Of a DNA stretch of 64,000 bases, positions 47,748 through 58,000 are shown piece after piece. A program made the translations under genes and the position numbers. The notes below the pieces were generated by a model. It saw nothing but the letters and a program-made list of their open reading frames with translations, did no database searches and was not told the origin of the DNA. Source of the stretch: Emticicia sp965283955 (GTDB lineage Bacteria > Bacteroidota > Bacteroidia > Cytophagales > Spirosomataceae); assembly GCA_965283955.1 (NCBI GenBank), contig CBDIQW010000001.1, positions 4,216,001 to 4,280,000 on the forward strand, read 5' to 3'. Every line of letters starts with the position of its first letter. Positions within the stretch are counted from its first letter, which is position 1.

Positions 47748-48989
47748 ATGAAAAAAATATTTATTACATTCGTAATTATAATAGCTTCATTATCAGGATT
47801 TTCTCAATCTTTTTCGGTTGATAGCAAAAGCCTTTCTGTTCCTCGTTATACCAATCAGGCAGCCATAAACACGGCGAATCCCTCACCAACTACTGGTACG
47901 TTGGTGTACGACAACTCGCTCAATCAATACGCTTATTATAATGGTAGTGCTTGGACGAATTTTCCAACATCTTCGAGTGCTTCCACTAACTATTGGGTGC
48001 TTAACCAAACAACTGGGCGAGTAGAATTAATAGCGGGTTTACCGAATGGTATTGAGGCCAATAGATTTACATCAAATGGTGTAACTTCGGCAACCGCTCC
48101 TTTGATTAATTCAATCGGTAATGCCAATACTTTTATTCGTTATGGGCAGCCGCAGGGTAATCATGCCATTATGCAAGAATCTACGACGGGTTTAAATACA
48201 AGCGGAACAAGTATCAACTGGCGATATTATGATAATGCCAATCCGCAAGGAATTACCCATTTATTTGGTTATTCGGCCAATACATTTAATGTTACTGGTG
48301 GGTTGACTACCACTGGAAATGCAACAATTAATGGTACAAGTACTGTCACTCAAGCAAGTGCTTTGAGAGGCAAAACCACCATCGGAACAACATCAACTGG
48401 AGGTAATGGCTTGGAGATTCAATCAAGCACTACAACTACTGCAAGCCCTGATATTTACATCAAGTCGCCTAATAATATTATCAGATATGGCAATACAACT
48501 GGTAATTTTGGAATGCAGCAATCAGTTGTCAACTCGGCAACGCCAGCCAGTGCGTCAATGTCTTTTGTGCATTTAGATAATGCTGCTACGCCAACTCAAA
48601 CAACAATGATGACCTTGGATGGCGAAGGAGATATGACAGTGGCAGGATTTACAAAATTAGGCGGTTTCGGGGCTGATGTGCCAGCCATCAAAACAAGATA
48701 CTATACTGGCACAATGACCTCTGCCAACGGAGGCTGGCCGGCTGCGAGTTACGATATTGCACATGGACTAACTTTTTCAAAAATTATCTCTATGACTGTT
48801 TTGGTAACAGGATTGAATAATATTACGATTGGAGATAACTCGTCTCTTGTAGGTTATCAGTATAACGCCTATTTTGATACCAGCAATATTAAGTTAGTTC
48901 GAAATACATCAGGTTCCGCAAGTAGTAGTATCACGCCTGCGGCTGGGTTAAATGTTACTTTTAAGGTTTTAGTTGCCTATATACCTTGA
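47748..48989 (+). CDS. Secreted tail-fibre-like protein 1
   Basis: 413 residues with a signal peptide (IFITFVIIIASLSGFSQ). The N-terminal SFSVDSKSLSVPRYTNQAAI is shared with the third paralogue. PSPTTGTLVYDNSLNQYAYY is the common Bacteroidota surface-fibre motif. A middle block (GNGLEIQSST to TTMMTLDGEGDMTVAGFTKL) is shared with the second paralogue. The C-terminal IAHGLTFSKIISMTVLVTGL and VTFKVLVAYIP form a small beta domain common to all three, possibly lectin-like. No T9SS sorting domain is seen. It follows the L7/L12-like gene by 30 bp, in the same unit. Confidence 0.7.
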   Translation: MKKIFITFVIIIASLSGFSQSFSVDSKSLSVPRYTNQAAINTANPSPTTGTLVYDNSLNQYAYYNGSAWTNFPTSSSASTNYWVLNQTTGRVELIAGLPNGIEANRFTSNGVTSATAPLINSIGNANTFIRYGQPQGNHAIMQESTTGLNTSGTSINWRYYDNANPQGITHLFGYSANTFNVTGGLTTTGNATINGTSTVTQASALRGKTTIGTTSTGGNGLEIQSSTTTTASPDIYIKSPNNIIRYGNTTGNFGMQQSVVNSATPASASMSFVHLDNAATPTQTTMMTLDGEGDMTVAGFTKLGGFGADVPAIKTRYYTGTMTSANGGWPAASYDIAHGLTFSKIISMTVLVTGLNNITIGDNSSLVGYQYNAYFDTSNIKLVRNTSGSASSSITPAAGLNVTFKVLVAYIP

Positions 48990-49090
48990 TACGTAGTAAA
49001 ACACTTTTAGCCCAAAGTGCATCAATATAGACGATGTAAACTGTACCTAATTACATGTACACACTGTAATTGTTATCTATTAAAATACAA

Positions 49091-49130
49091 AACCTCTCGA
49101 AAGTCAAATAACCTTTGAGAGGCTTTTTTA
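49091..49130 (+). terminator. Terminator after tail-fibre-like gene 1
   Basis: cctctcgaaag / ctttgagagg with a one-base bulge, then a T tract (ctttttta). A near copy is at 50818-50855 after the second paralogue, so the transcription units appear duplicated whole. Confidence 0.75.
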
Positions 49131-49147
49131 TAGGCAATTGCAAATGG

Positions 49148-49234
49148 TTTATAGAATCAAAACCGCAGTTCGTGTGTATAGAATAGCCTTTCGTGAAATG
49201 GATAAAAATGAAAAAAAGCAATATTGTAACTTTA
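49148..49234 (+). promoter_or_regulatory. LytTR-type promoter 2: three 21-bp-phased repeats plus -7-like box
   Basis: Repeats start at 49148 (tttatagaa, diverged), 49169 (ttcgtgtg) and 49190 (ttcgtgaa), 21 bp apart. TAACTTTA at 49227-49234 lies 37 bp after the last start. Downstream is tail-fibre-like gene 2 (ATG 49259). Confidence 0.65.
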
Positions 49235-49258
49235 TTTCATCAAAAACAAAAAAAAACC

Positions 49259-50793
49259 ATGAAAAAAATACTATTATCGTTTGTTTTATTAGGTAGTACC
49301 GTAATAGGCTTTTCGCAGAGCGTAACAATCTTGCCAACCAGTTCGCTTGGCGGTGGTAGTAGCCAATGGACAACTTTGGGCAATAATATTCACTATGGGG
49401 CTGGTGGGCAAGGCAATGTCGGAATAGGTACATCAACACCTTTTTATCCGTTGGTTGTCAGGCAAAATGGTGGCGGAAATGACCAAGCAGTGTTTTCTAT
49501 TGAAAGACTAAATAATAATACTCCCTATCAAGGATTTGTTAAATTTGGAGGCACAACAGCTAACCCTCAACCTGTAACATCTGGTGAGTTGGGTATCATT
49601 GCATTTTCTGGTTCAACAAGTGCAGGTTTATCAGACTGGGCAGTTGGTGCATCAATCAGAGCGATAGCAAGAGGTATTTTTAGTAGTACAAACTCTCCTG
49701 GGCAATTAGAGTTTTCAACCACTCCTGCGAGTAGTACTTTAGGGCCACAGATTCGTATGACCATCAACGAAGAAGGCAAGATAGGAATCAACAATAACAC
49801 GCCTATTTCTCAATTAGATTTGCGTTACGATGGTTCATCTACCTACGGTGTCCATAACCCTATGCTGAATATCAAAGGGCCTGATAATATGGTTGTGCAT
49901 ACACGCTATTCGAACTCTTCAACAACCAATTTTTCGATTTTGCAAGAAGTAACCCCAACCTTTCACTGAATAACTCAAGCATTAGATGGCGTTGGTACGA
50001 CAATGCCTCTCCAAGTGTAGGTACGACCATGTTTCAATGGGCAAACAATTCATTCGATGTCACGGGGGCTTTAACTACCACAGGAAATGCAACTATTAAT
50101 GGGAATGGTACCACATTAGGGACAAGTAGTTTAAGAGGAAAAGTAACGGTTGGAAGTACCACTACTACAGGAAATGGACTGGAGATTCAATCAAGTTCTT
50201 CAAGTATGGCGTCGCCAGATATTTACATTCGGTCGCTCAGCCCTGTTATCCGATATGGTACTACGGCTGGTACTTTAGGTATGATGCAGAGCGTTACCAA
50301 CTCGGCTGTTCCGAGTAGTGCGTTGATGTCATGGTCGTATTTGGATAATTCTACCCCAACTGTTCAGACTACAATGATGACCTTGGATGGAGAAGGCGAT
50401 TTGACTGTGAGCGGATTTACTAAATTAGGGTCAACCGCTACTACTACCACTGCTGGGGTTACACGGTCTTCGCCTGCTATGAAAACCATTTTATTAACGG
50501 GAAATATTGCTGCTGGTGCTACGGTTTACACAACTACGGTGCCACACGGACTTAATGCTTCTAAAATTGTGGAAGTGAAAGTCTTGGTGAGTGGTTTGAA
50601 TAATTTTATTGTGGATAAAGACTTCGTAGATAACAGAACTTCAGCCCAAGGTGCAATAAGTGGCTATCAGTTTACTACATTCACCGACGCAACAAATGTT
50701 TATATTCTCAGACATCAAACTAATGGGAATAATATAAATAATGCGAATGGTTTGGTTTCTACTTTTAGAATTTTGATTACCTATACTCCTTAA
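49259..50793 (+). CDS. Secreted tail-fibre-like protein 2 (one-base frameshift)
   Basis: ATG at 49259 gives a signal peptide (KKILLSFVLLGSTVIGFSQ). The N-terminal half differs from the other two paralogues and has YGAGGQGNVGIGTSTPFYPL, a collar-like motif typical of fibres. The frame slips near 49957 (CCAACC, one A missing); corrected, it reads EVTPNLSLNNSSIRWRWYDN and continues like paralogue 1 (ALRGKTTIG-type block, TTMMTLDGEGDLTVSGFTKL, then VPHGLNASKIVEVKVLVSGL). About 511 residues in all. It has its own promoter and terminator. Confidence 0.7.
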
Positions 50794-50817
50794 TATTTCT
50801 TTATTGTTGAAATAAGA

Positions 50818-50855
50818 AACCTCTCGAAAGCCAAGTAGTATTTGAGAGGTTTTTA
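50818..50855 (+). terminator. Terminator after tail-fibre-like gene 2
   Basis: Stem aacctctcgaaa / tttgagaggtt, followed by TTTTTATAG. Paralogous to the terminator at 49091-49130. Confidence 0.75.
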
Positions 50856-50874
50856 TAGAAAATTTTCAAAATGC

Positions 50875-50961
50875 TTTATGGAATCAAAGCAACAGTTCGT
50901 GTATGCAGAATGGTCTTTCGTGAAGTAAACAAAAATAAAGAAGTGTTGCTATGTAGCTTTG
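50875..50961 (+). promoter_or_regulatory. LytTR-type promoter 3: three 21-bp-phased repeats plus -7 box
   Basis: Repeats start at 50875 (tttatgga, diverged), 50896 (ttcgtgta) and 50917 (ttcgtgaa), 21 bp apart. TAGCTTTG at 50954-50961 is 37 bp after the last start. It drives tail-fibre-like gene 3 and the LytTR-only gene. Confidence 0.7.
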
Positions 50962-50986
50962 TTTCATCAAAAAAAACAATATTACC

Positions 50987-51859
50987 ATGAAAAAAATACT
51001 ATTATCATTTGTTTTCGTAGCATTTGCCATTTCGAGTTTCGCTCAATCATTTTCGGTTGATAGCAAAAGCATATCTGTACCAAAATTTGCCGACCAAACA
51101 GCTATCAGTACCGCAATTCCGAGTCCAACCACAGGAACATTGGTTTATGATAATGCTCTCAATCAATATGCCTATTATAATGGTAGTACTTGGATTAATT
51201 TCCCTGCGGCAAGTGTTAGTCAGTGGCAAACCACAGGGTATTATACACCTAATGATATACAGTTTAGTGCAGGAAATGTAATCATAGGAAATATTGCAAG
51301 CAACAGGTTTTTACAAATTCAAAATCAAAGTGACCTTGCTACCAGTTTAGAATTACTTGCCAGAAGCTCTACCAATCAAATGAGATTTACCTCTCTGAAT
51401 CCATCAGCAACTATCAATCAAAAGTTTGTAGGAAGCTCTACTGCGGCAAATTCAACCCTTTCTTGGAATCGTGTTGATTTAAATAATAATCAGGTTGAAA
51501 CGCCCTTGATGTCAGTGCAAGGAAATGGAAATTTTACGGTTAATGGTTTCTCAAAATTTGGTGGTTCAACTTCTGCTTTTCCTGCTATGAAAACAATGAT
51601 GCTCACCGGAACAACCGCAGCATCTGGACTCACAACAACGGTAGTACATGGCTTAACGGCCTCTAAGATTATAGGTTTTCAAGTAATAGTTGCAGGTGGA
51701 GTATCAAGTGATATCTATGTGCCGAGCAATCATCCTGACCCAGGTATGACCTTCTTTAGTGCTTATGATGCTGGTTCTTTCTATATCACAAGAAGTAGTT
51801 CAAATGGCTCGCAGCTCATATCGAAACCCTACAAAATCATTATTACTTATACGAATTAA
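50987..51859 (+). CDS. Secreted tail-fibre-like protein 3
   Basis: 290 residues with a signal peptide (KKILLSFVFVAFAISSFAQ). The N-terminus SFSVDSKSISVPKFADQTAI is near-identical to paralogue 1, as is PSPTTGTLVYDNALNQYAYY. The middle is shorter and different, with YTPNDIQFSAGNVIIGNIAS. The C-terminal VVHGLTASKIIGFQVIVAGG and YKIIITYTN match the shared end domain. Mosaic relation to the other two suggests recombination among copies. It is followed after 11 bp by the LytTR-only gene, in the same unit. Confidence 0.7.
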   Translation: MKKILLSFVFVAFAISSFAQSFSVDSKSISVPKFADQTAISTAIPSPTTGTLVYDNALNQYAYYNGSTWINFPAASVSQWQTTGYYTPNDIQFSAGNVIIGNIASNRFLQIQNQSDLATSLELLARSSTNQMRFTSLNPSATINQKFVGSSTAANSTLSWNRVDLNNNQVETPLMSVQGNGNFTVNGFSKFGGSTSAFPAMKTMMLTGTTAASGLTTTVVHGLTASKIIGFQVIVAGGVSSDIYVPSNHPDPGMTFFSAYDAGSFYITRSSSNGSQLISKPYKIIITYTN

Positions 51860-51870
51860 TCTTTATAGTC

Positions 51871-52197
51871 ATGGAAACTAATATAAAACTCGAAAATTCG
51901 CTCGTACATGTAGGCGGACGTAAAAGATTGCCAACTCGAAGCATTATCAACATGGACGCCGATGAAAACTATACCATTATCACGATGAATACAGGGCAGA
52001 AAATAATTGTGGCCACAACCTTGAAGAAAATTGAAGCCAAAGTAACCGATTTCAAAAACTTCGTTAGGGTCAATAAATCAACAATTTTGAATACTGATTA
52101 TGCTTGTCTGCACGAAAATACCTTTATTCTTCCTGACAAAAGAGTAGTAGAGTTTTCAAGAAGAAAGTGGAAGAAGTTTCAGACGGAAAAACCTTAG
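51871..52197 (+). CDS. LytTR-domain-only DNA-binding protein
   Basis: 108 residues made of a LytTR domain alone: RLPTRSIINMDADENYTIIT, IVATTLKKIEAKVTDFKNFV, VRVNKSTILNTDYACLHENT and PDKRVVEFSRRKWKKFQ. There is no receiver, so it is not controlled by phosphorylation in the usual way. It is probably translated from the transcript of tail-fibre-like gene 3 (11-bp gap), whose promoter carries LytTR-type repeats, so it may bind its own promoter. Such a feedback link is inferred, not shown. Confidence 0.88.
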   Translation: METNIKLENSLVHVGGRKRLPTRSIINMDADENYTIITMNTGQKIIVATTLKKIEAKVTDFKNFVRVNKSTILNTDYACLHENTFILPDKRVVEFSRRKWKKFQTEKP

Positions 52198-52225
52198 ACT
52201 GAGATAATTCAAATAGGATAATGGC

Positions 52226-52255
52226 AAGAGTTAGGGCACGTCCTAACTCTTTTAT
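52226..52255. terminator. Hairpin terminator between converging genes
   Basis: Perfect stem aagagttagg / cctaactctt with a 6-nt loop and T-rich tail (ttttattct). Separates the LytTR-only gene (+) from the plug/macroglobulin-like gene (-). Confidence 0.8.
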
Positions 52256-52267
52256 TCTATGTATTGG

Positions 52268-54980
52268 TTATTTTATATCGAACCTTTTTGTCATTAGCAT
52301 GATCTTTCCATTTTCGTCATATCCAACTATCTCAACTCTATATTTACCTGAATTACCGATGGCTTGAAAACTTACCTTTGCTTTCCCTTCATTATCGGTA
52401 AAAACATCAGGATTCCAATAAATAGTTGATCGATTTTTTAGCTGGAAAAGTTTGGTGGCATCAAGCTCGTTTTCGGGCAGATAAAACTTTTTTGGGGTAT
52501 AAAAGCCTACCATTTTAAAACGCTTGATGCCTTCAGCAGGTGGCGTATTGATAAGCGATAAATCACTCCCAGCCATGAAATTTTTGGTATAAATGGCAAT
52601 AATTCCATTTGGTGCAATATTAGTTCTATTTTGGCGATGAACATCAATTCGGGCAATCATATCGGCAGTGGCAGTTACATCGTTTATATCATTTACCCGA
52701 ATGCCATCGACCCAAATTTCGGGTGGTGGCCCTCCGCGAGACCAACCTATACCCACGATGCCAGTTGCTGCATCAAATTTCATAATCAACCCTGGAACTC
52801 TCCCTTGAATGGTCTGTATAAAGTTTAACTTGCCATTAAAATTGTACTTTTTATCGGTAAATTCATAAGAAGGCTTACCAAACACTTTATGAAATCGGAG
52901 TAGCATTGTGGTATCTGGTTTCTTCGCTTTTACGTTAACCTCCTGCAAAAGAATGGAGTTTCTGATGTCGAAATCAAAATCATAACTTACCGATGGTGAG
53001 CTATTAGTTGACTGATTATCAATTATTTTAAAATTATTATAAACTTTTGGTCGGTAAAATTGTGGCTTAGGCGGCTCCTCCAATACAAAATTAGAGATAG
53101 GTTTCCCTTTCTTTCCATTGGCCAAAATATCAATCACTAAGGTATCTTTCCCGTTGATATTTTCGACTTTAAAATTCCCTTCTTTGTCAGATTGAAAATT
53201 ATCCATCAAGAAAGTATCTTTTCGCATCATCATCAAATCTGCCGCAATTGGCTTTCCGTTGCTGTCTTTGGTTTTTCCAAAAAAGGTTCTTCCAGTTTCA
53301 GAATTATAATTGATGCTTTCAAGACTAATCTTTTGTTTAGAAAACTCTTTTTGCTTGATTGGATGGTATATTTTTACTGCATTTTCGTTCGTAACCGAAA
53401 TCGAATATGAGTGATTGGGAATGGCTTCGAGAGTTATTTCTACGTTTTCTGTGCCATTGAATTTATCTTTGTTGAGCAATATATTTTGGCTAAATTCTTT
53501 ATAATCGGTTATTGGTGAATCAATTGCTTGATTTTTCGATAGTACTACAATCTCACTTACGGTTTGGGTGGAGTCGCCAAAGTTTCGTTGCCAGTTGGTG
53601 TATGCTCGCAGAAAATACCTGCCATTTTTGAGTTGAGTGTTGAGTATAAAATCACCATTTGAAACCCCATTTTTGATTTTTAAAACCTTGCTTTCTATAA
53701 CTTTTTGTTCATCATCAATTAAATCTACGTAAACAACTCTACTAATCGCATCCTGATAGGTTGGCTTTGTATAGGTCAGGTAGGTCTTAAACCAGACGGT
53801 TTCGCCCAAATAATAGTTTGATTTATTGGTATGAAAAACAATATTTTCTTGCAGATGAGCATAATTGTTTTCGTCGAGCGTTACGGCTGTTTTGGCAATT
53901 AGTTCTTCTATTTTTGGTTGGAAATCAATCGGCAACAAGTCTGCTACACGGTGGTTACTAAACGAACCAATCACAAAAACATCAAGAGGGTTTTCAAAAA
54001 TCCCATATTGATTATATCTGACAATATTTTTTTTGGATTCAAACTTAGAAATCTGGTAGTTAATATCAATATATATTCCTTTAAATTCGTTTTTTTGATT
54101 GTAATGAATTTCAATGTTTTTTGTTAAATCCAAATGGGTCATTGCCCCTTTTTGAGAAATGAGACTATCAGGATTCACTTTTTCGACTGTTTTGAGCGTA
54201 ACGAGATTATCAACAAAGCTATTGGTACTTTTTGCGTTTGAATTGGGTAAATACGCATAAATGTTAAATCCTTCTTGAGTGCTTGTATGACGTGCCAAAG
54301 ACTGTAAAAAATGATTAATTGAACCTTGATAGGCATCTAAACGCTTTTCTCTCCAAGCAACTTGTTCTTTAGGAGAAGCGAGCATTTCTTCAAAAAAAGT
54401 ATCGCCTGCAATTAAGAAATCAGTTTTTGAAACCTCAAATGCTTTCATTACAAAGGTAAGTTTATAGCCTAATGAAAGGTTTTCAATCAAAATTGGTTGT
54501 GAAGATTTGGCAAGAAGTTTATCATCTTTTTCTTCAAAATCTATCACATAGGGGTTGAGGATTCTACAGTACTTTGCATTTTCGTTAATGCCAAAAAAAA
54601 TATTTTTAAACCTCTTCAGGTGGGCATCCCATACTTTATCTTTAGAGGATTTTACGCTCACTTCGTCTAAAACCTGTTCGTTGTGTTGCAAAGAAATGGC
54701 AATTTCAATGACCGAATTTTCTTCTTTTTATAATAATAGGCGTAGATTTAGAAAAATATCCAATCATTGACGCCACAATATTGTAGCTGCCGATTGGCAG
54801 ATTTGTAAACGTAAACTCTCCCGCTTCATTGGTGGAAGTTCCCTTGGTGGTATTACCAATGAAAAGGTTAACATAAGGAAGAGTCTCTTTAGTTTTATCA
54901 TCAATAACTTTACCTCTTATGCTCTTTAGTTGAGCATAAGTTGAGGTAGTGATTAGTAACAGTAGAATGATGTTTTTCAT
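52268..54980 (-). CDS. Surface protein with CarboxypepD-like, macroglobulin-like and TonB-plug-like domains (one-base frameshift)
   Basis: ATG at 54980 opens a signal peptide (IILLLLITTSTYAQ), then a carboxypeptidase-regulatory-like domain (IRGKVIDDKTKETLPYVNLF). The frame slips in the T5 run at 54725-54729; restored, it reads KKEENSVIEIAISLQHNEQV. Middle segments resemble an MG2/macroglobulin beta domain (YYLGETVWFKTYLTY, GRYFLRAYTNWQRNFGDSTQ). Near the end is a TonB-plug-like stretch (IQTIQGRVPGLIMKFD, PEIWVDGIRVNDINDVT, IARIDVHR) but no beta-barrel follows. About 904 residues. Probably an outer-membrane-associated transport accessory; function unknown. Confidence 0.75.
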
Positions 54981-55050
54981 TATAGAAGTGTTAGAATGTG
55001 GTTATTGATAGCAGTTCTCCACTCTCTCAGCCCTTTTTGATAACAACATT

Positions 55051-58000
55051 CTAACCAATATTGGTTAAAATAGTTTTATACCGTTCTCTAAAAATCTTAA
55101 ACTCTTCTTCAAGAAAAACTAAATTTGCTTGAAAATGGGTTAAATCTCCAGTTTTTGAAGGTACTTCAATGATTTCGGTAATATCGTGGATGCGAGCCAG
55201 CCCGATTGTTCCCGAATTTCCCTTCAGCGTATGAAGTTCTCGTTGAATCGTTTTTACATCATCAGGGTAAGCATTTTTTGCATTTTGAATTTGTTCTTCT
55301 GCCTCTCGCTCAAAATCTTCAAAGACTGAAATTAACAATTCTTCACCCACCATTTCTTTTAGTTGGTTGACAATTTCCATATCAAATACCTGAAATGCAG
55401 GATTTATCGGGCTGTTATGTGTAGATGTTACATCAGAAATTCGAGCTTCTAAAATATCATTTATTGTTGGAGAATTTTGCGTTGATTTTTCTCCCTCCCT
55501 ATCGGACGATTCGACGGGTCGAAGGGTCGGGGTGGGGCTTTTCGGCACAATTTCATTCACTTTCTGAATCAAAATTGAGGCACGGATCGGCTTCGGAACG
55601 TAATCATCCATACCTTCGTTCAAGAATCTTTCTCGGTCGTGCTGCATTGAGTAGGCCGTCATGGCAACAACTTTTGGCAATGTATTTCCGTATAATTCTC
55701 GCATCTTTTTTGTGGTTTCAATACCATCCATTTCGGGCATCTGAATATCCATAAAAATCACGTCGAAGTTGTGCTTTTCGCCAAAAACTTCAATGGCTTT
55801 TGCTCCACTGTCGGCCGTAATTACTTCACAACCAGCTTTAATCAGAATTTCAGACGCTACTTTTCGGTTCACTTGGTTATCATCCACCAGTAAAATTTTG
55901 GGTGTGTGATTGCTAAAGAAATCGGTCAGTTTGATTTCATTTTCGTTGTTTTCACTCACGCTTGGGCTGATGGTTGTTGAGCGTACTTCAATCGTAAACC
56001 AGAATGTACTGCCTTTTCCTTGCTCAGAAACTACGCCCATATCACCTTTCATCAATCGGCAAAGTTCACGAGAAATAGCTAAACCGAGTCCAGTTCCACC
56101 GAATGATTTTTTGGTCGAATTATCGACTTGCTGGAAAGCTCCAAACAATAACTTTTGGTCTTCGTCCGAAATACCGATACCTGAATCGGTGATTTCTCCT
56201 TTCAGTACATGGATTTTACCGTTGGATGAAATTCTTGATAATGAGATAGTTACATCACCATTTTCTGTAAACTTGAGAGCGTTTGAAGTAAGATTTGAGA
56301 AAATTTGCAGCAAACGAGTTTGGTCGGCTATCAAATAAGCAGGAACGTCTTCGGCAATTTTATAAATCAATTTATTGTTTTTCTCAATGGCTCTTTGGCG
56401 GAAAAGTGCCACCAATCGTTCCAAGATTTCTTTAATATCGAGCGGAGCATTGTGCAAATCCATTTTACCCGCTTCGATTTTTGATAAATCAAGAATATCA
56501 TTTAAAATCGTGAGTAAAGTCTCCGACGATTTTTTGATGGTCTGCACATAATCTTTCTGCTCAGGGTTGAGTGGCGTTTCGTACATCAAATCAATCATAC
56601 CGATTACTCCATTCATTGGTGTACGAATCTCGTGGCTCATATTTGCTAAGAAACGTTCCTTCACTTTTAGCGAGCGTTCGGCTTCGTCTTTGGCAATCAG
56701 AAGCTCTTCGGCAGTTTTCTTTAATTCCGAAATATCACGAGCCACACCTTCCACCTCAACAGGAATTCCTTTGGCATCTTTAATCATTCGGATGTTGAGC
56801 ATAAATTGGCGGAGTTCACCATTTTTACGCTTTACAATCACTTCAAAATTAGTAATACTTCCTGCTTTCAGTAATCCTTTGATATTTTTTGAACTATCAA
56901 CGGCATTCTCAAAGAATTTATCAACTTTGTTGCCCATCACTTCTTCGAGTGTATAACCTGTGTGGGTCAGCACCGAAGGCGAAATCATGGTGATATTTCC
57001 AGCCAAATCAGTTCGGTAATAAATATCAATAAATGACTCAATAGTATCTCTAAATTTCTGTTCGCTTTTTTGGAGCGTAATTGTCGAGTTTTTCTTATCG
57101 GTAATATTCTGAGCAATGCCCGAAACCTCTTCCACCTGCCCGCTTTCTGACGAAAGAATAGGGTTCAAGAAAAACTCATACCAATCATCGCCACCGTCAA
57201 TATTACCCCAGTGCATTTCAAAATACTGTGGTTTTCCTGTGAAAGCCTCATTATATTTTTCACGTAAAATTGGGCGGTCTTCGGGCGAAATAAGTTTCCA
57301 ACCGAGCTTTTCGATACTCATGTTGATTTCGGGCAAAGTACCTAAATTTCGCTGTATCAGATTGACGTAGTTTTTGTTGAAAGAGCTTAATTGCCGTTTT
57401 TGGTTTACTGTCCAGATTACGTGCGAACTGCTATCAAAAACAGCATTCAAACGAGAAGTTTGACGAAGTAAATCCTCCTCTTTTTGTTTACGAACGAGAG
57501 CAACAGCAACTTGTCCAGAAACGAATTCGAGTAATTCTAAGTCTCTGATATTGAACTTATTACGGTCACTGTAAGATTTTACGCCAATTACACCCGTAGT
57601 GCGGTCGCCGACTTGAAGCGGTACGCAAAGCATGACTTCGGGGAGTGACGAACCATAGAAATATATTTTATCAACTTCCACCAATTTTTTGATGTCTTCG
57701 TTCGATAAAAACAATGGTTTATTCTGCACCATTGAGTATTCTACGATGCCGTTTCCGAGTTTCCGACGGTGATAATTTTCTTCGGTTTCGGAATATTCAT
57801 CAATAAAATAAGGGAAGTTAATTGTTCCATCTTCGGGTTCAAAAAGAGCCACAAAAAAGTTATTGGCTTGCATATTTTTCTGCAATTCATCATGAACTTG
57901 CGTCAAAAACTCTTGCAGATTAGGTGTGTTGAGGTTGAGTTGAGCGATTGTATAGTAAAGCTGTTGGGCTTTTTCGGCACGTCGTCGTTGGGTAATATCA

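Noticed and set aside
47748..51859. Prophage tail region
   Set aside because: The three tail-fibre-like genes each carry a signal peptide, promoter and terminator, and no capsid, terminase, portal, integrase or lysis gene is present.
12366..54729. Programmed -1 or +1 frameshifting as a general explanation for the breaks
   Set aside because: The sites do not share a slippery heptamer or downstream structure, and some need an added base, others a lost base.
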